DNA of 64,000 bases from Ornithodoros turicata (Eukaryota; Arthropoda; Arachnida; Ixodida; Argasidae). Both the position numbers and the translations under genes were made by a program. The stretch is taken from contig NC_088201.1 in the NCBI RefSeq assembly GCF_037126465.1, positions 141,734,376 through 141,798,375 of the forward strand, in the 5' to 3' direction. Of this stretch, positions 54,344 to 64,000 are shown one piece after another. The notes beneath the pieces were generated by a model, which saw only the letters and a list, made by a program, of their open reading frames with translations, did no database searches and was not told the DNA's origin. How positions within the stretch are numbered: position 1 is the first letter of the stretch; every line of letters begins with the position of its first letter.

Positions 54344-57300
54344 TTCCCATACAGTGCCAATGTATACTGGGTGTTTCACATAAATCCCACGGCTGAATAA
54401 CTGATGAAGAGGTGGCGCCATCAAAGAATTTTTTTTTGTAAACATCATTGGGACATTTGCCATGAAATGAGCATCTCATTTGATATGCTCACTAATTAAA
54501 TAAACATTATACATTTTCAATTTGATTGTGGATGCTTTTTGATCCTGTTTTGTGCACCTTCCGTGCACACCTTCCGTAGAGACCTTCCGTGAAAATAACT
54601 TTGAAGGACAAAAACCTTGTCGACAATTAACGATTTTTGAGAAGTTTTGTTTTGCATTTTTTTGTGCGAAGCAGTACACCAATGCGCTCTTTGGCAGCTA
54701 GCTAGATGTAAGTTACGTGCTTCCTGGCCTGGCGCGATACGTCTTCTGTGTGCTTGGGTCGCATGAAGGTGCTGCAAGGTAGAGAACAGTTATGGGTGCC
54801 GTTTCCACGTTTCTAAGCACTAAACACGACCAAATGATTCCACGTATGATGAAAGCGGCTGGGTGTTTACGCGCTGACAAGTGCCCCACCGCTTTCACCA
54901 TGCGGGGAATCCTTTTGATCGCGTTTAGTGCTTAGCTGCTTATCGTTGTAATGATAAACCCATGCTGTCTACCATGTCAAACAAAAATAACAGCGCGTGT
55001 AGATGCACCCGCCTGGTGCTGTTGCTTACTCCCCTCCCGGTGCGTGATCCAACCGAATGTACACTGAATTGACAGCTGGATGCCTGACACATAGAGCGCA
55101 TCGGTGCACTGCTCCACAACTGCTGCAACAGCGCAACTGCTCCGTAAAACAGCGATTCCGACAGCGCCAAATTTAGAAGTTAGGTCATTCCGTGCCAAGC
55201 GTCCCAGACATTGTGCTCGACTATCCCAGATTCCTGTCAGGTAAATCGTGGCTGATTGTTCCCATGCAGCCAATGCTCTCCTTCCTTTTTTTTGGCAGCA
55301 AAAAACTTTTTCGCGCCATGGCCGCCTCTTGAAGATTGCCAGTTGACATGCAACCTACCTGGCAAAAAATTATAAGAAACTATAAATGATCCCAGGTGGC
55401 TCGCGACGTAAAGCCCCGAATTATTATTTAAAGAAATGTTAAAAATATTCCAGTAGCTTTTGCGCAAATTACAACGAAATCTCTTCTGAGTGAAGGCATT
55501 GCATCATACTTCACCGATACACGTTGAAGGAGGTGTTTTTTTTTTTTTCTGTGATTCTTCATAACTTTCTGTGTCTCTGTTTCTTCCTCTTCCTTTTTGT
55601 TTGGTTCTCTTTGCTGTTTCAAATAGCAATCCTCTTTCATGACTAAGATTTCCCTTCCTTTTTTATATCATCATTAAACATATCCCCCACGCCCTTTATA
55701 GCCTGGCGCTGTAGGGTCTGTGCCGTGTCCGTCATCGCTCGAACAGATTATGGCCACCCGTGCCCGATGTCACCGAAGTACATCCCTACGCCCAGTGCCC
55801 CTGCTGAACTCCGTTGTCACAGTAGGCCGTTCTTACGAGAACCTGAAGCTCGGAACATTAATTTCTATAGGTTTTTCACCCCCCCCCCCCCCTCCCCCTG
55901 CTGAAGAACGCAAATCCGTTTCGGCAGCTCCCGTCTGCGTTTGGCGTCAGAGGTGGCGATGCGTCTTGGGGTGAAGTAGCCTTGCGGGGCAATGTGAGTG
56001 CGAGAGTTGACAATTTTTTTTCGTTTTTAAAACAAATGTTTCGATGAAACTTTGTACCATAGATTTTCAAGGGGCGTACTATGAAATGCAATTTATTTCA
56101 TAGTTTTATCAGGAACGCATCAGTGTGCAATTGACGGCTGAATATGTAGTAGAATGCTATTTCCGAAATTCATGATTTTTTTTTCTCTGCGTAATCTTGA
56201 AGTCTGTGTGCCTCAGAACATTTTAACACGTTCTACGCCTCCTACACAACAGCGCTAAACAGTTGAAGCAGATATGAAAACATTGCAATTTCATAGAAAG
56301 TTCCAAGAGTTCCCGAAATTTTAGTTTCCTCGAGGCATAAACTCTCGACAAAAAGTGTCGATCAACCTTCAATGTGTCTTGGCACGAATGTATTATGCAT
56401 TGCCTTCACTCAGAAGATATTTGGTTGGAATTTGCAAAGCGATATACGCACAAAAAAAAATCCCTTTTTTATATTAATATGCACGGGGGGGGGGGGGTAT
56501 AGACAAAACGTTTAAACAACGGGTAAGGGTAGCGCAAATGAGGCATAACACAGGACTAATTCTAGACCTACTTCCGAAATCTTCCTACGACTTCCTACTA
56601 CGAAAAAAAAAGTATAAACCTCAGTGCTAATGCATGCCTAAGAGCCATGACTAATTTTAGGAATCATGTCTAAAAGAAGTGTAAATAACGTCTACGGTCG
56701 TAGACATTCAATGTCTAAGTTTAGACGGCTAGTAGCGTTACATTAGCACGTCTACTGCTATGTTAGTGCACAGCTAATTGACATTAGGTCTAGCCTTAGA
56801 CATTCTATAGTTATCCCAGATGTCTAAGGTTAGACATCACATATATATTTATTATCCCACCATGTGCTGCCTGAGTACTTCTGTTCTAGATCTCACGCGC
56901 GGTACATTTTAGCACTGTCTCGGCCGACAGCTTCCTAATAGAATACTTCAGAGGGAATGTGCTACCAGACGGGGGCGACGGCGGAGACGAGGAGAACGAC
57001 GATGACGACGGCAAAGGGCTGTAAGTAAGCCGGATATTCTGAGAAAAGTAGTACGTTAGCAGTATGGGGAGAAACGATCAAAAGTGCTGGATTAAACGTT
57101 TTATTTGATATTATGTCCTACTACTTTACCGTTGTACGTCAGAGCAAGCTGGGCTATGTTCTTAATACATTATCGATGCAGGAGACGTCAGGCACCTCAG
57201 TGTATGTCGTCCTGGCTCCAGGTTACTTCCGCAACGTCTGGAAACATTAAGAGAAGTCACTTATAGTAAATATACCTACTACAGCGACAAATAACAATTG

Positions 57301-58003
57301 TGTCTGACATCAGCATCTCCCCGCATGTGAAGGATTGAATTCCTTCTCACATTGACCCATTCATGCAATACGTCATGTCATAATCCGTAGTGATGTCGCA
57401 TCCCTTTGTGAGGAAGCAACGTGTGGGAAATTCTCCCTAAGGTGAAATTTGAGGGTGTCTTGGAGTGAATACCACCGTGTAGCGTTCGTCTCCTATTAGT
57501 CCTTGTTCCAATGCCATGACCCTCCTATAATGTCTGACCAGCAGGATGGTAGTTGTGTGCGACACCAGTTGTACTGTAATTTGTTCAATGGGAATACTCT
57601 GAGCTATCCAAGAGACAGCGCAACAAACTGCCGTTGTCAGTGACAACCCCGTTTACGAAGTACGATCTATGGGGCAACGGGACAACGGGAGTAGCAAGCC
57701 GTTTTCATGGCTGACCATTCGAAGCTCCTACAAAGCAAGCAAGGGCACATTTCCTCTAAAGCAGGGACTATTATACTGAAGTGACACAACATGTGTAAAG
57801 ACGATACCTCATAGTCAAACACTGCAATGATGAAGCTGGTCTCTGTAGTACCACGTTGAGGTAGCGAGACATAGTTCGTGTCACCCAAGTAAAAAAGCAT
57901 TATCTAGTTGGTTATCGAATCCCATTAGAAATCGAATATTATTCGCCGTTTCATCACCTTCAGCCTCTGATATGTGTGACAAAAAAAATCTTAATCTTTT
58001 AAA
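54344..58003. other. Mostly featureless; homopolymers and one MITE end
   Basis: TATACTGGGTGTTTCACATA at about 54361 resembles the left end of a TA-inserting mariner-type MITE, but no matching right end is visible. Long homopolymers occur at 55880-55892 (C) and 56486-56498 (G). Between 56600 and 56850, GTCTAAGTTTAGAC-like dyads recur without forming a clear unit. No exon or RNA gene is supported. Confidence 0.35.
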
Positions 58004-58011
58004 ACGTCCTA

Positions 58012-58167
58012 TCTAGCGAAATTAAAAGCGCTAACAACAGGCGAAGATACGGATACACTTTGCATTAAACATATTCCCCCACACATATATCTGTGTACAC
58101 TATCTGATATCTGTGCGCTACCTGTGTGTCCGTGTCTTCGCCTGTTTTTAGCGCTTTTAATTTTGCC
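58012..58167. mobile_element. 156-bp hairpin element with an 8-bp target duplication
   Basis: ACGTCCTA flanks it exactly (58004-58011, 58168-58175). The arms GCGAAATTAAAAGCGCTAAC with AACAGGCGAAGATACGGATA pair with the right side (inverted GGCAAAATTAAAAGCGCT and AAACAGGCGAAGACACGGAC). The loop holds a second small dyad (ATATCTGTGTACACTATCTG). An 8-bp duplication would fit hAT, but the ends are not CA..TG. Confidence 0.75.
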
Positions 58168-58175
58168 ACGTCCTA

Positions 58176-59893
58176 CCAACAGGCTCTATGTAGAATCCGG
58201 TGCAGGTTAAATCCCTACAAGACCTCAGAATTGTCGAAAGACCTCATTCTTTCTTAAATTTTAGTGTCCTCGCTGGTAATTTTGCTGTCTCTCTCTGATT
58301 CGCATGCTGCCTTGTGATGGCTATTCTTCTCGATTACTTACTCTCAAGCTGGACGGCGAGGCCTCTGTGTCTTCATGCTCCGGTGTTCACGTTGAACTAC
58401 AGGGACAATGACGAAGAGTCATTCATTATTATCAATTATTATCCATCAGCATAATCAAGGATTTGTTTTTGGGTCAAGGCAAGGTGTGCAATTTTCCTAT
58501 TGGTACGATTTCTCGAATATTGGCCAACATATTCTTCTAACGTAGCACAAAAGAAGGCTATATCCCACCCATTTTTTTCTACAAAGTGTTTCGCCTTACG
58601 CGTCCAAAAACAGTCATAAAAAATCTACTTTTCTGAACATTATGGTGTCGCCGATATTCATTTCGGGGGAGTTTCACGGGCCAGCACGTTCGTGAATCTG
58701 AATTTGCAAGACATTGAATTTCCTGAAGTGAACTCTCAAATTTTCAAAGTGAATCTCCCATGTATTTTATTTGTTTGTTTGCCCCAAACGGTGCCCGAAA
58801 CGTGGATGCTGGATGTACCCCATTCAGTTACAAAGTAGGCGTCCAAAGTCATGGCATTTTTAAATCCTGAGACAAACAAATACCTGTATATATCCATCAC
58901 GAAATTTTGGTATGCAAATTAGTACAACAACGCCCATTTCACCTGTACGTGGAGGAGCACGTGCTTTGAAGCGACTGGGATGATTGGGGTAGGCTATAAT
59001 CTACTCGTGGAATAAACAGCTAAGCCGCCTCAGTCGAAGGCCACGTCTTTCTTGAGCTCCTAATGAGGTTGGTTTCGGTTTCGAATCATTTGCACAGCAA
59101 AGTTTGCCGATAAGCGCATCAACGTACGTGCCACAAACTAGTAAGTAAAAAGTAAATGAACGAATTCTACGTAATAAGTCATACCTTAGACGCATACTCG
59201 CCCTGTCTGAATGTCCGCATGGTCGAATAGTCATCTTGCAAAACGGGCAGCTGTGCTGCTCTCATTCTTTTTATTAAAGTTATTTTAAATGTATGCGCTG
59301 ATTAAAGAACAACGTGTATGTGTGAATTTTGAGCGACATTCAAGCTCATGATAAAGTACAAAATTACGCCAAAGTCATGTTCTATAATCCATTGAAATAA
59401 GTAACTGCAGATTATTGATTACTCGCTGAAGCGCTTACCAGGTTCAGAATCCGAAAGAGACCTTGCGGTGACACCTGCATATAGAATTAAGAAATACATG
59501 TATCTCGCTACTGGCTGCTTCCATTCTAGTAAAGGCACCATGTCAGGCTCTACCGTCTGTACCTGGACCTCTACCGGTGCCTGCACACATACATTTTACA
59601 TGAACAGAAATTGAAATAGCCATGTACGATGCACGAGTTCGAATGCCGAAGAAAGAGGACTCGCAATATTCAGTGTGGACGAGGCAAAAGTTACAAGCAC
59701 ATGTCGGGCCCCACCACCGTTGCTATATTATCTGAGTGCCTCTTTTTTTCATTCTTGCCACACTTGAATCATATGAAGTGCGCCTCAACATAATGTACAC
59801 CAGAAATGTCACCATCCGAAGTCTCGTCCGCGTACTTCGGAGGACGTCGTCGAAGGCGCACATCACGAAGTCGCTTGCTATGCAGACTTCACG
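58176..59893. other. No recognised feature
   Basis: I see no paired ends, exon or RNA gene. The LINE homology begins only near 59930. Confidence 0.35.
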
Positions 59894-60829
59894 ATGTGCT
59901 CTACGCGCTGTCTGCTACGGGTGCATGGTGTCGCAACCATAAACAGAGAATTTACTAGGTTTTACCAGCAAACCTTACCCTCATTGCTGCAACGCAACCC
60001 CAAACGCTTCTGGAGGGTGATTAACCCAAATGTTAGCTCTGAAATACATTTGCTTGACTCTTCCAAGTCGGTAGTGCATAGCGACAAATGTGCAGGTATC
60101 TTAAATGATTACTTCGTATCGGTGTTCACTACCGAAGATATGTCATGTATGCCACTTGCGCCTATCTACGACTTCCCACGAATGTCTGCATTTAATAGCT
60201 ATTACAATGGCATTGTAAAACTTATCGATAACTGTAAACTATCTTCGTCATGTGGCATGGATGGCATAAACTCAAAACTCTTGAAAAATACCAAGTACAT
60301 ATCAGCTAAATACTTGGTCTTAATTTTGGAACAATCTCTTGTGACCGGTGACCCACTGTCAGTAAAAAAACTTGCTTATACCACTCTTATAAGGCCTAAG
60401 CTTGAGTACGCCTCTCCAATATGGGATCCATACCAAGTCACATATGCGCATGCTCTCGAAGCAGAACAGAATCGAGCTGTCCGCTTCATTTATAAGGAGT
60501 TCAGTTCCCTGAATAGTATATCCAGCATGAAAACTCAGCTTTCTATCATTAATTTCAGCAGGCGTCGAATGGTTTCCAGTCTGTGCCTATTTCATAAGAT
60601 TTTTCATAACCAAATGTTACACTCTGAGCTACTGTTGAGAGCATCACTTATTTCTCCCAGGCTGGATCATTTCTACAAGGTAGGGATGACTCACTGCAAC
60701 CACGATTTCTTTCTCTACTCATTTTGCCCTCGGGCAGCCAAGGCCTGGAATGATCTTCCCCAGTCCATTGTTGATCTCCGTGACCCTCAGGATTTTAAAG
60801 CTGCAGTAAGCCGATTTGTTGATGGCTAG
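59894..60829 (+). pseudogene. CR1-like LINE ORF2 with an in-frame deletion of the reverse transcriptase core
   Basis: A single open frame of 311 codons. Residues 18-55 read INREFTRFYQQ and NPKRFWRVINP, the linker that precedes the reverse transcriptase. GMDGINSKLLKN marks the start of the polymerase domain. About 25 residues later, at LVTGDPL, the frame jumps to SVKKLAYTTLIRPKLEYASP (about residue 155), which normally follows the polymerase domain. The palm with its YxDD motif is missing. The C-terminal part is complete: WDPY, RFIYKEFSS, RRRMVSSLCLFHK, RAAKAWNDLPQSIV, ending FKAAVSRFVDG. The endonuclease is absent (5' truncation). The junction keeps the frame, so no stop reveals the loss. Confidence 0.85.
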
Positions 60830-61080
60830 TTGCCCTTGTGTATCTTGTATGACGAATTTCCTCAGTGTACCACAGAGAACGAGAGCACAAGTGTTATCTT
60901 TTATTACTGTTACCAAGTTAATATTCTTATAATCTTTGTGTGTTGACCATTACAATTCATGTCACGTTCTGCTTGCTCCTGTTCTTTACTTGCGCACCTG
61001 TGATGCCGTTCCCTCCTCCGTTATGTAGTACCCTTTGGGTCTTTAACGTATGACCAAATAAAATTAAGAATTAAAATTTT
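60830..61080 (+). mobile_element. 3' untranslated end of the CR1-like LINE
   Basis: After the stop codon about 250 bp of T-rich sequence leads to TACCCTTTGGGTCTTTAACG, ATGACCAAATAAAATTAAGA and a short A/T tail near 61080. AATAAA serves as a likely poly(A) signal. I could not fix a target duplication. Confidence 0.55.
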
Positions 61081-61334
61081 CAAAGCAGACGTCACTATCT
61101 TTTGCGTATCGTATGCGAACGAAAAAAAAACAAAAGAACTCGACAGGGTGCCCCAGTAACCTCGTCAAAAAATTGTAAGAAAAGGTGCGACCGAAGTTGA
61201 TACAGTCACTGGTATTTAGTCTTACTGCCACGTTACTGCTACGTGTCGAGCATTACCGTCGTCATTTTGAAAAGATCAGCTCCGAACGTTGCATAGTTAA
61301 GGTGTCTTTTTTACGCCACCATACCGACGTCTGT

Positions 61335-61835
61335 ATGGCACTTCCCAGAGGTCAACAGGTCCCCGTCAGCCCTGCCAAACGACAACGGGTGGAGAGCCCT
61401 TCCTCTGGTGATGCTGACAATCCACAGACCGTGAATGTTCCCGATAACACCATGGACACTTCGGTACCGGCTGCTCTTCAGCAGACAGATGAGATGAACG
61501 TTGGCAACCTTGCCACTTCTCTTCACGACCCGTTCACCACTGTCACCTACAGGAAGAATCGAGCCGGCGGTATTCCAATACTGTTTCGACCAGCAACTAG
61601 TGACTACTCCTTCTGGAAGGTCAACCCTAATGTAGTCGCCAGCGAAATACGCCTCCTAGCCCAACAACAGGTTATACACCACCGTTTGAACCGAGATGGA
61701 TCTCTCTTCGGCTCCGTCCAGTTTGAAGCCCGCAATCCCGCTGCCCGCAATCTTTTGTCAGCTCAGTGTTTAGCTGGAATCCCTGTATCCCCTACAGTAC
61801 CTCAGAAATATGGGCAAGATTTATGCGGTACCTAA
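61335..61835 (+). pseudogene. LINE ORF1 (Gag-like), N-terminal part
   Basis: The ATG at 61335 begins MALPRGQQVPVSPAKRQRVE, a basic nuclear-localisation-like start, followed by a Ser/Asp/Asn-rich linker and then GGIPILFRPATS, FWKVNPNVVASEIR, HRLNRDGSLFGSVQFEA. That last part resembles the RNA-binding RRM-like module that precedes zinc knuckles in Jockey-type ORF1 (about residues 75-145). The frame stops at 61835 after a frameshift; in the intact protein it would join the knuckles at 62048. Role in an active element: coating LINE RNA. Confidence 0.7.
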
Positions 61836-62047
61836 GGAATACTCCAATGACGATCTCGTTCTCTAGCTGAAACACGCAGGGGTTATGTCGGCCATGCGAC
61901 AGCTTCGGCACTCCATGGCAGAAGATGGCGGAGATGTTCACCCCGTTACCCAGCGTCATCCTAACTTTTCAACCCACAATCCCTCTTCCACACTGAATTG
62001 CCTTCGGGTTTCAGACCTTCATTGTTCAAGAATAAATAGAAGGCCCC

Positions 62048-62425
62048 ATGCAGTGCTATAACTGTCAATGCTTTGGCAATCTTGCTCGAAACTGCAGAGG
62101 TGCTACTAGGTGTGGCGTATGCGCTGGGCCTCACCGCCGATCTGACTGCAACAATAAGAGAGAGCCAAATTTTGCCAACTATAAATCCTGCCATCGTGCA
62201 TCCTTCTCTTTATGTCAGACGCTCCCCGTCGAAGACGCTCCCAGGGGCCCCAATGCCACCGTCACGCCTCGTACGGATGACCACGAGTTTCCTACACTCC
62301 CACCCCGGCTTTCACAAGGCGAACGGAGGTTGCAGAACGCCACCGCGACGAAGACCATCAGCACCAGCAACCCGACACACCCGGGTCTCTCAAGGAAGAT
62401 TACACGTACACTTACACCGGTGTAA
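62048..62425 (+). pseudogene. LINE ORF1 zinc-knuckle region
   Basis: The frame opens with MQCYNCQCFGNLARNC and then CGVCAGPHRRSDC: two CCHC-type knuckles spaced as in Jockey/I/R1 ORF1 proteins. The first knuckle lacks the expected histidine (CYNCQCFGNLARNC has Asn/Leu around it), a sign of decay. A Pro/Thr/Arg-rich tail follows with DDHEFPTLPPR, a motif common after the knuckles. Binding of LINE RNA is the family role. Confidence 0.8.
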
Positions 62426-62639
62426 CGGATCCATCAGTCATGAGACGACAGATAGCACCACCAACCACCGAAGCTGTCCCCTTTCTGACACTCTTCTCAG
62501 CTGTACGGTAGTCAAGGCAATTGTCTCTGCCTTTCCTGGTGCGTCGCGACTACCCGAGGTTCAAGCGTTTTTGGCATTGGAGGCATTATTGTTCTCTCCG
62601 CATGACGGAACTGTATAGCAAGGCCATCACGATGCAGTG

Positions 62640-63240
62640 CCTCGACTCTATGAAAGGCCTTACAGCCTACCTAACAAGCTCCCAGATTTTAAATATCATC
62701 TTTACCAGTACCAGTTTCCTCTCATAGCTGTATAAGAACATGGCATGGGTGCAGCACATCGCGTTACTGGTTATACGATCTATCGATCTCATCAATCCTC
62801 TGAGAGCAGAACAGCGTTATACATTCGTAATGACCTCGTTGCTCCTCCCATAGGGTCAGTTTGACATCGATCTTATGATTATGTCTCCTGTAAGATCTGC
62901 GTTGGGCACATGATGTTAACCGTTCTCAGTATCTTTCTACGTCCCGCGGTACAGGTTCTGTGGACTGACCTCCACCGCTTATACAGTTCACTGGAATCCT
63001 CAGCTCTTGTAGTGGGTGACTTCAATGCTCATAATGCGGCCTGGGGAAGCCGTAGAACGCACGGACGGGGGAGAGCATGGAGACTGCTCACACGTTCCTC
63101 CTAGACAACCGTCAGCCAACTTATATGTGAGCACCAACGTCACTCGATGTCCTGGATCTTTCCTGGTGCTCAGCAGGCATAATTCGCTACATGTCGTGCG
63201 CTACCGATGCCGACATCCGAGGTAGTGACCACTTCCCCAT
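62640..63240 (+). pseudogene. LINE ORF2 endonuclease remnant
   Basis: Across shifted frames I see VTGYTIYR with ALYIRNDL (about 62765-62850), LWTDLHRLYSSLES (about 62955), VVGDFNAHNAAWGS (about 63007-63050; endonuclease catalytic region), then a DxxxSDH-like DIRGSDHFPIYI (about 63205-63240). These are in the APE endonuclease order. Several stops and frameshifts intervene. Confidence 0.75.
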
Positions 63241-63536
63241 CTATATTGCGCACGAAAGACTGCCTCTGTCACCCACTATAGGACTGATCCATCCCTTTCA
63301 CGAACTGGGCACTCTTTCGTGCTGGCCTCCGAACTTCTGTGCACACCGGCATGTCCTCAGAGGCCCTCTCACAAGGCATTCGTTCCGCCATGCAGGACGC
63401 TGTAGTCATGTCTAAACGGGTCACAGGTCACGTCGGTCATTCTCCAGTAATTAACCACCTCAGAGCATTACGTCGCCGAGCCGGGAGAACGGCTCGCCGA
63501 ACTGGGCAACTTCCTGATATTGTGGCGTAGCGCCGG

Positions 63537-64000
63537 ATGAAAGCTAAAGTAACACGAGAACTTAAGAAAGAGGACCGGAAGCGTTGGCGTAAGTTTTGTC
63601 AACACCTTTCACCATTTCACCCCGCCACAAAGATCCGGAGGACAATTCGAGCTCTGAAGGATGCGCCCCCACATAAGAATCGTCTCGCCGCATTGGCTAT
63701 CGTTAAGGGTGTAGACGAAACCACGCTAGCGACAGATTTCTCCGTCGTCCTAACAACACCACCGGCTGCCTCAACGTCTGCAGTACACAACAGTTTCGTC
63801 CAGAGCCTGCAGACAGAAATCCACCAAGACTTGCCCCGTCCACCGGAGGTTATGGACCGCGACTTTACTCTAATTGAGCTGAAGACTGCGTTGAAACTTG
63901 TGAATGTGCGATCGTCCCCACGACCAGATAAAATCACTGACGCCGCACTGCGAAACCTTGACGAGTCGTCACTCCAAGCCCTCCTTCATGTTTATATGTC
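63537..64000 (+). pseudogene. LINE ORF2, pre-polymerase linker and start of reverse transcriptase
   Basis: An open frame runs from the ATG at 63537 to the window end (154 codons). It reads KEDRKRWRKFCQHLS, then TKIRRTIRALK, then FTLIELKTALKLVN and RSSPRPDKITDAALRNLDES. That matches the linker and the first polymerase motif (normally s.saPGpDgI....l..l) of Jockey/I-type LINEs. The Gly of PGpD is Arg here. The catalytic motifs would lie beyond the right edge. Confidence 0.8.

Larger units (their letters stand above)
61185..64000 (+). mobile_element. Decayed Jockey/I-type LINE, cut by the window end
   Basis: ORF1, a double CCHC knuckle region, an endonuclease region and the start of a reverse transcriptase follow in the expected order but in different frames. 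Numerous frameshifts and stops separate them. The protein features (RRM-like then CCHC Gag, GDFNAHN endonuclease) are of the Jockey/I/R1 type and differ from the CR1-like element just upstream, so two LINE lineages lie head to tail. Confidence 0.8.

Noticed and set aside
54361..54480. CTGGGTGTTTCACATAA, like a mariner-type MITE end
   Set aside because: The inverted partner is missing nearby, so I did not call an element.
56600..56850. Possible MITE built from GTCTAA/TTAGAC dyads
   Set aside because: The dyads are scattered, ends could not be paired and no target duplication was found.
1..64000. CRISPR array, prophage or bacterial operon structure
   Set aside because: No regular 25-40-bp repeats with unique spacers, no closely packed genes with ribosome-binding sites; everything fits a large arthropod genome.

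Overview
The window looks like intergenic DNA from a large, repeat-rich arthropod genome. A chelicerate, most likely an ixodid tick, fits best. The reasons are a tRNA-headed SINE resembling tick Ruka elements, a CsRn1-clade Ty3 retrotransposon whose Gag ends in a CHCC zinc motif, many small TIR elements, and the absence of any bacterial-style gene packing. This assignment rests on recall, not on a search. I found no complete host gene. Four short exon-like segments (near 11.4-11.9, 14.3, 35.4 and 38.2 kb) are the only candidates.

Layout. 0-5.1 kb: a degenerate tandem array, then a partial copy of a long-TIR Maverick/Polinton-like element. That copy is split by a 3.1-kb long-TIR element carrying a 6-bp target duplication, which itself contains a mariner-type MITE. 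5-13 kb: LINE debris, two tRNA-SINEs, two hairpin retroposons, a pogo-type MITE, and a TTAA-flanked MITE with a SINE nested inside it. 13-23 kb: mostly featureless, with two hAT elements that have perfect 8-bp duplications and several foldback elements. 23.2-30.6 kb: a decayed TTAA-flanked DNA transposon with a THAP-like exon (Kolobok-like). It was interrupted recently by a complete Ty3/CsRn1 retrotransposon whose two 104-bp LTRs read as identical. 30.6-38.9 kb: foldback elements sharing a CCCAAGCAGCAC end, another hairpin retroposon and another pogo-type MITE.

38.9-49.1 kb holds the most striking object. It is a 10.2-kb near-palindrome starting 5'-AG, flanked by a perfect 6-bp duplication (GGGACA). 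Its two long arms each carry the same two decayed or unknown genes. The centre holds a captured LINE endonuclease fragment, and the left arm carries a PIF/Harbinger insertion with a 3-bp duplication. Directly outside its right end (49.4-50.4 kb) lie remnants of a protein-primed type B DNA polymerase, the polymerase class of Mavericks/Polintons.

50.4-59.9 kb is mostly featureless, apart from one hairpin with an 8-bp duplication and one tandem duplication. 59.9-64 kb contains an internally deleted CR1-like LINE and the 5' two thirds of a decayed Jockey/I-type LINE that runs off the window.

The genes do not form a pathway. The window is a nested record of transposition, and target-site duplications give the order of several insertions. 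The recurring theme is self-complementary DNA at every scale, from 58-bp palindromes through 150-bp hairpins to a 10-kb palindrome.
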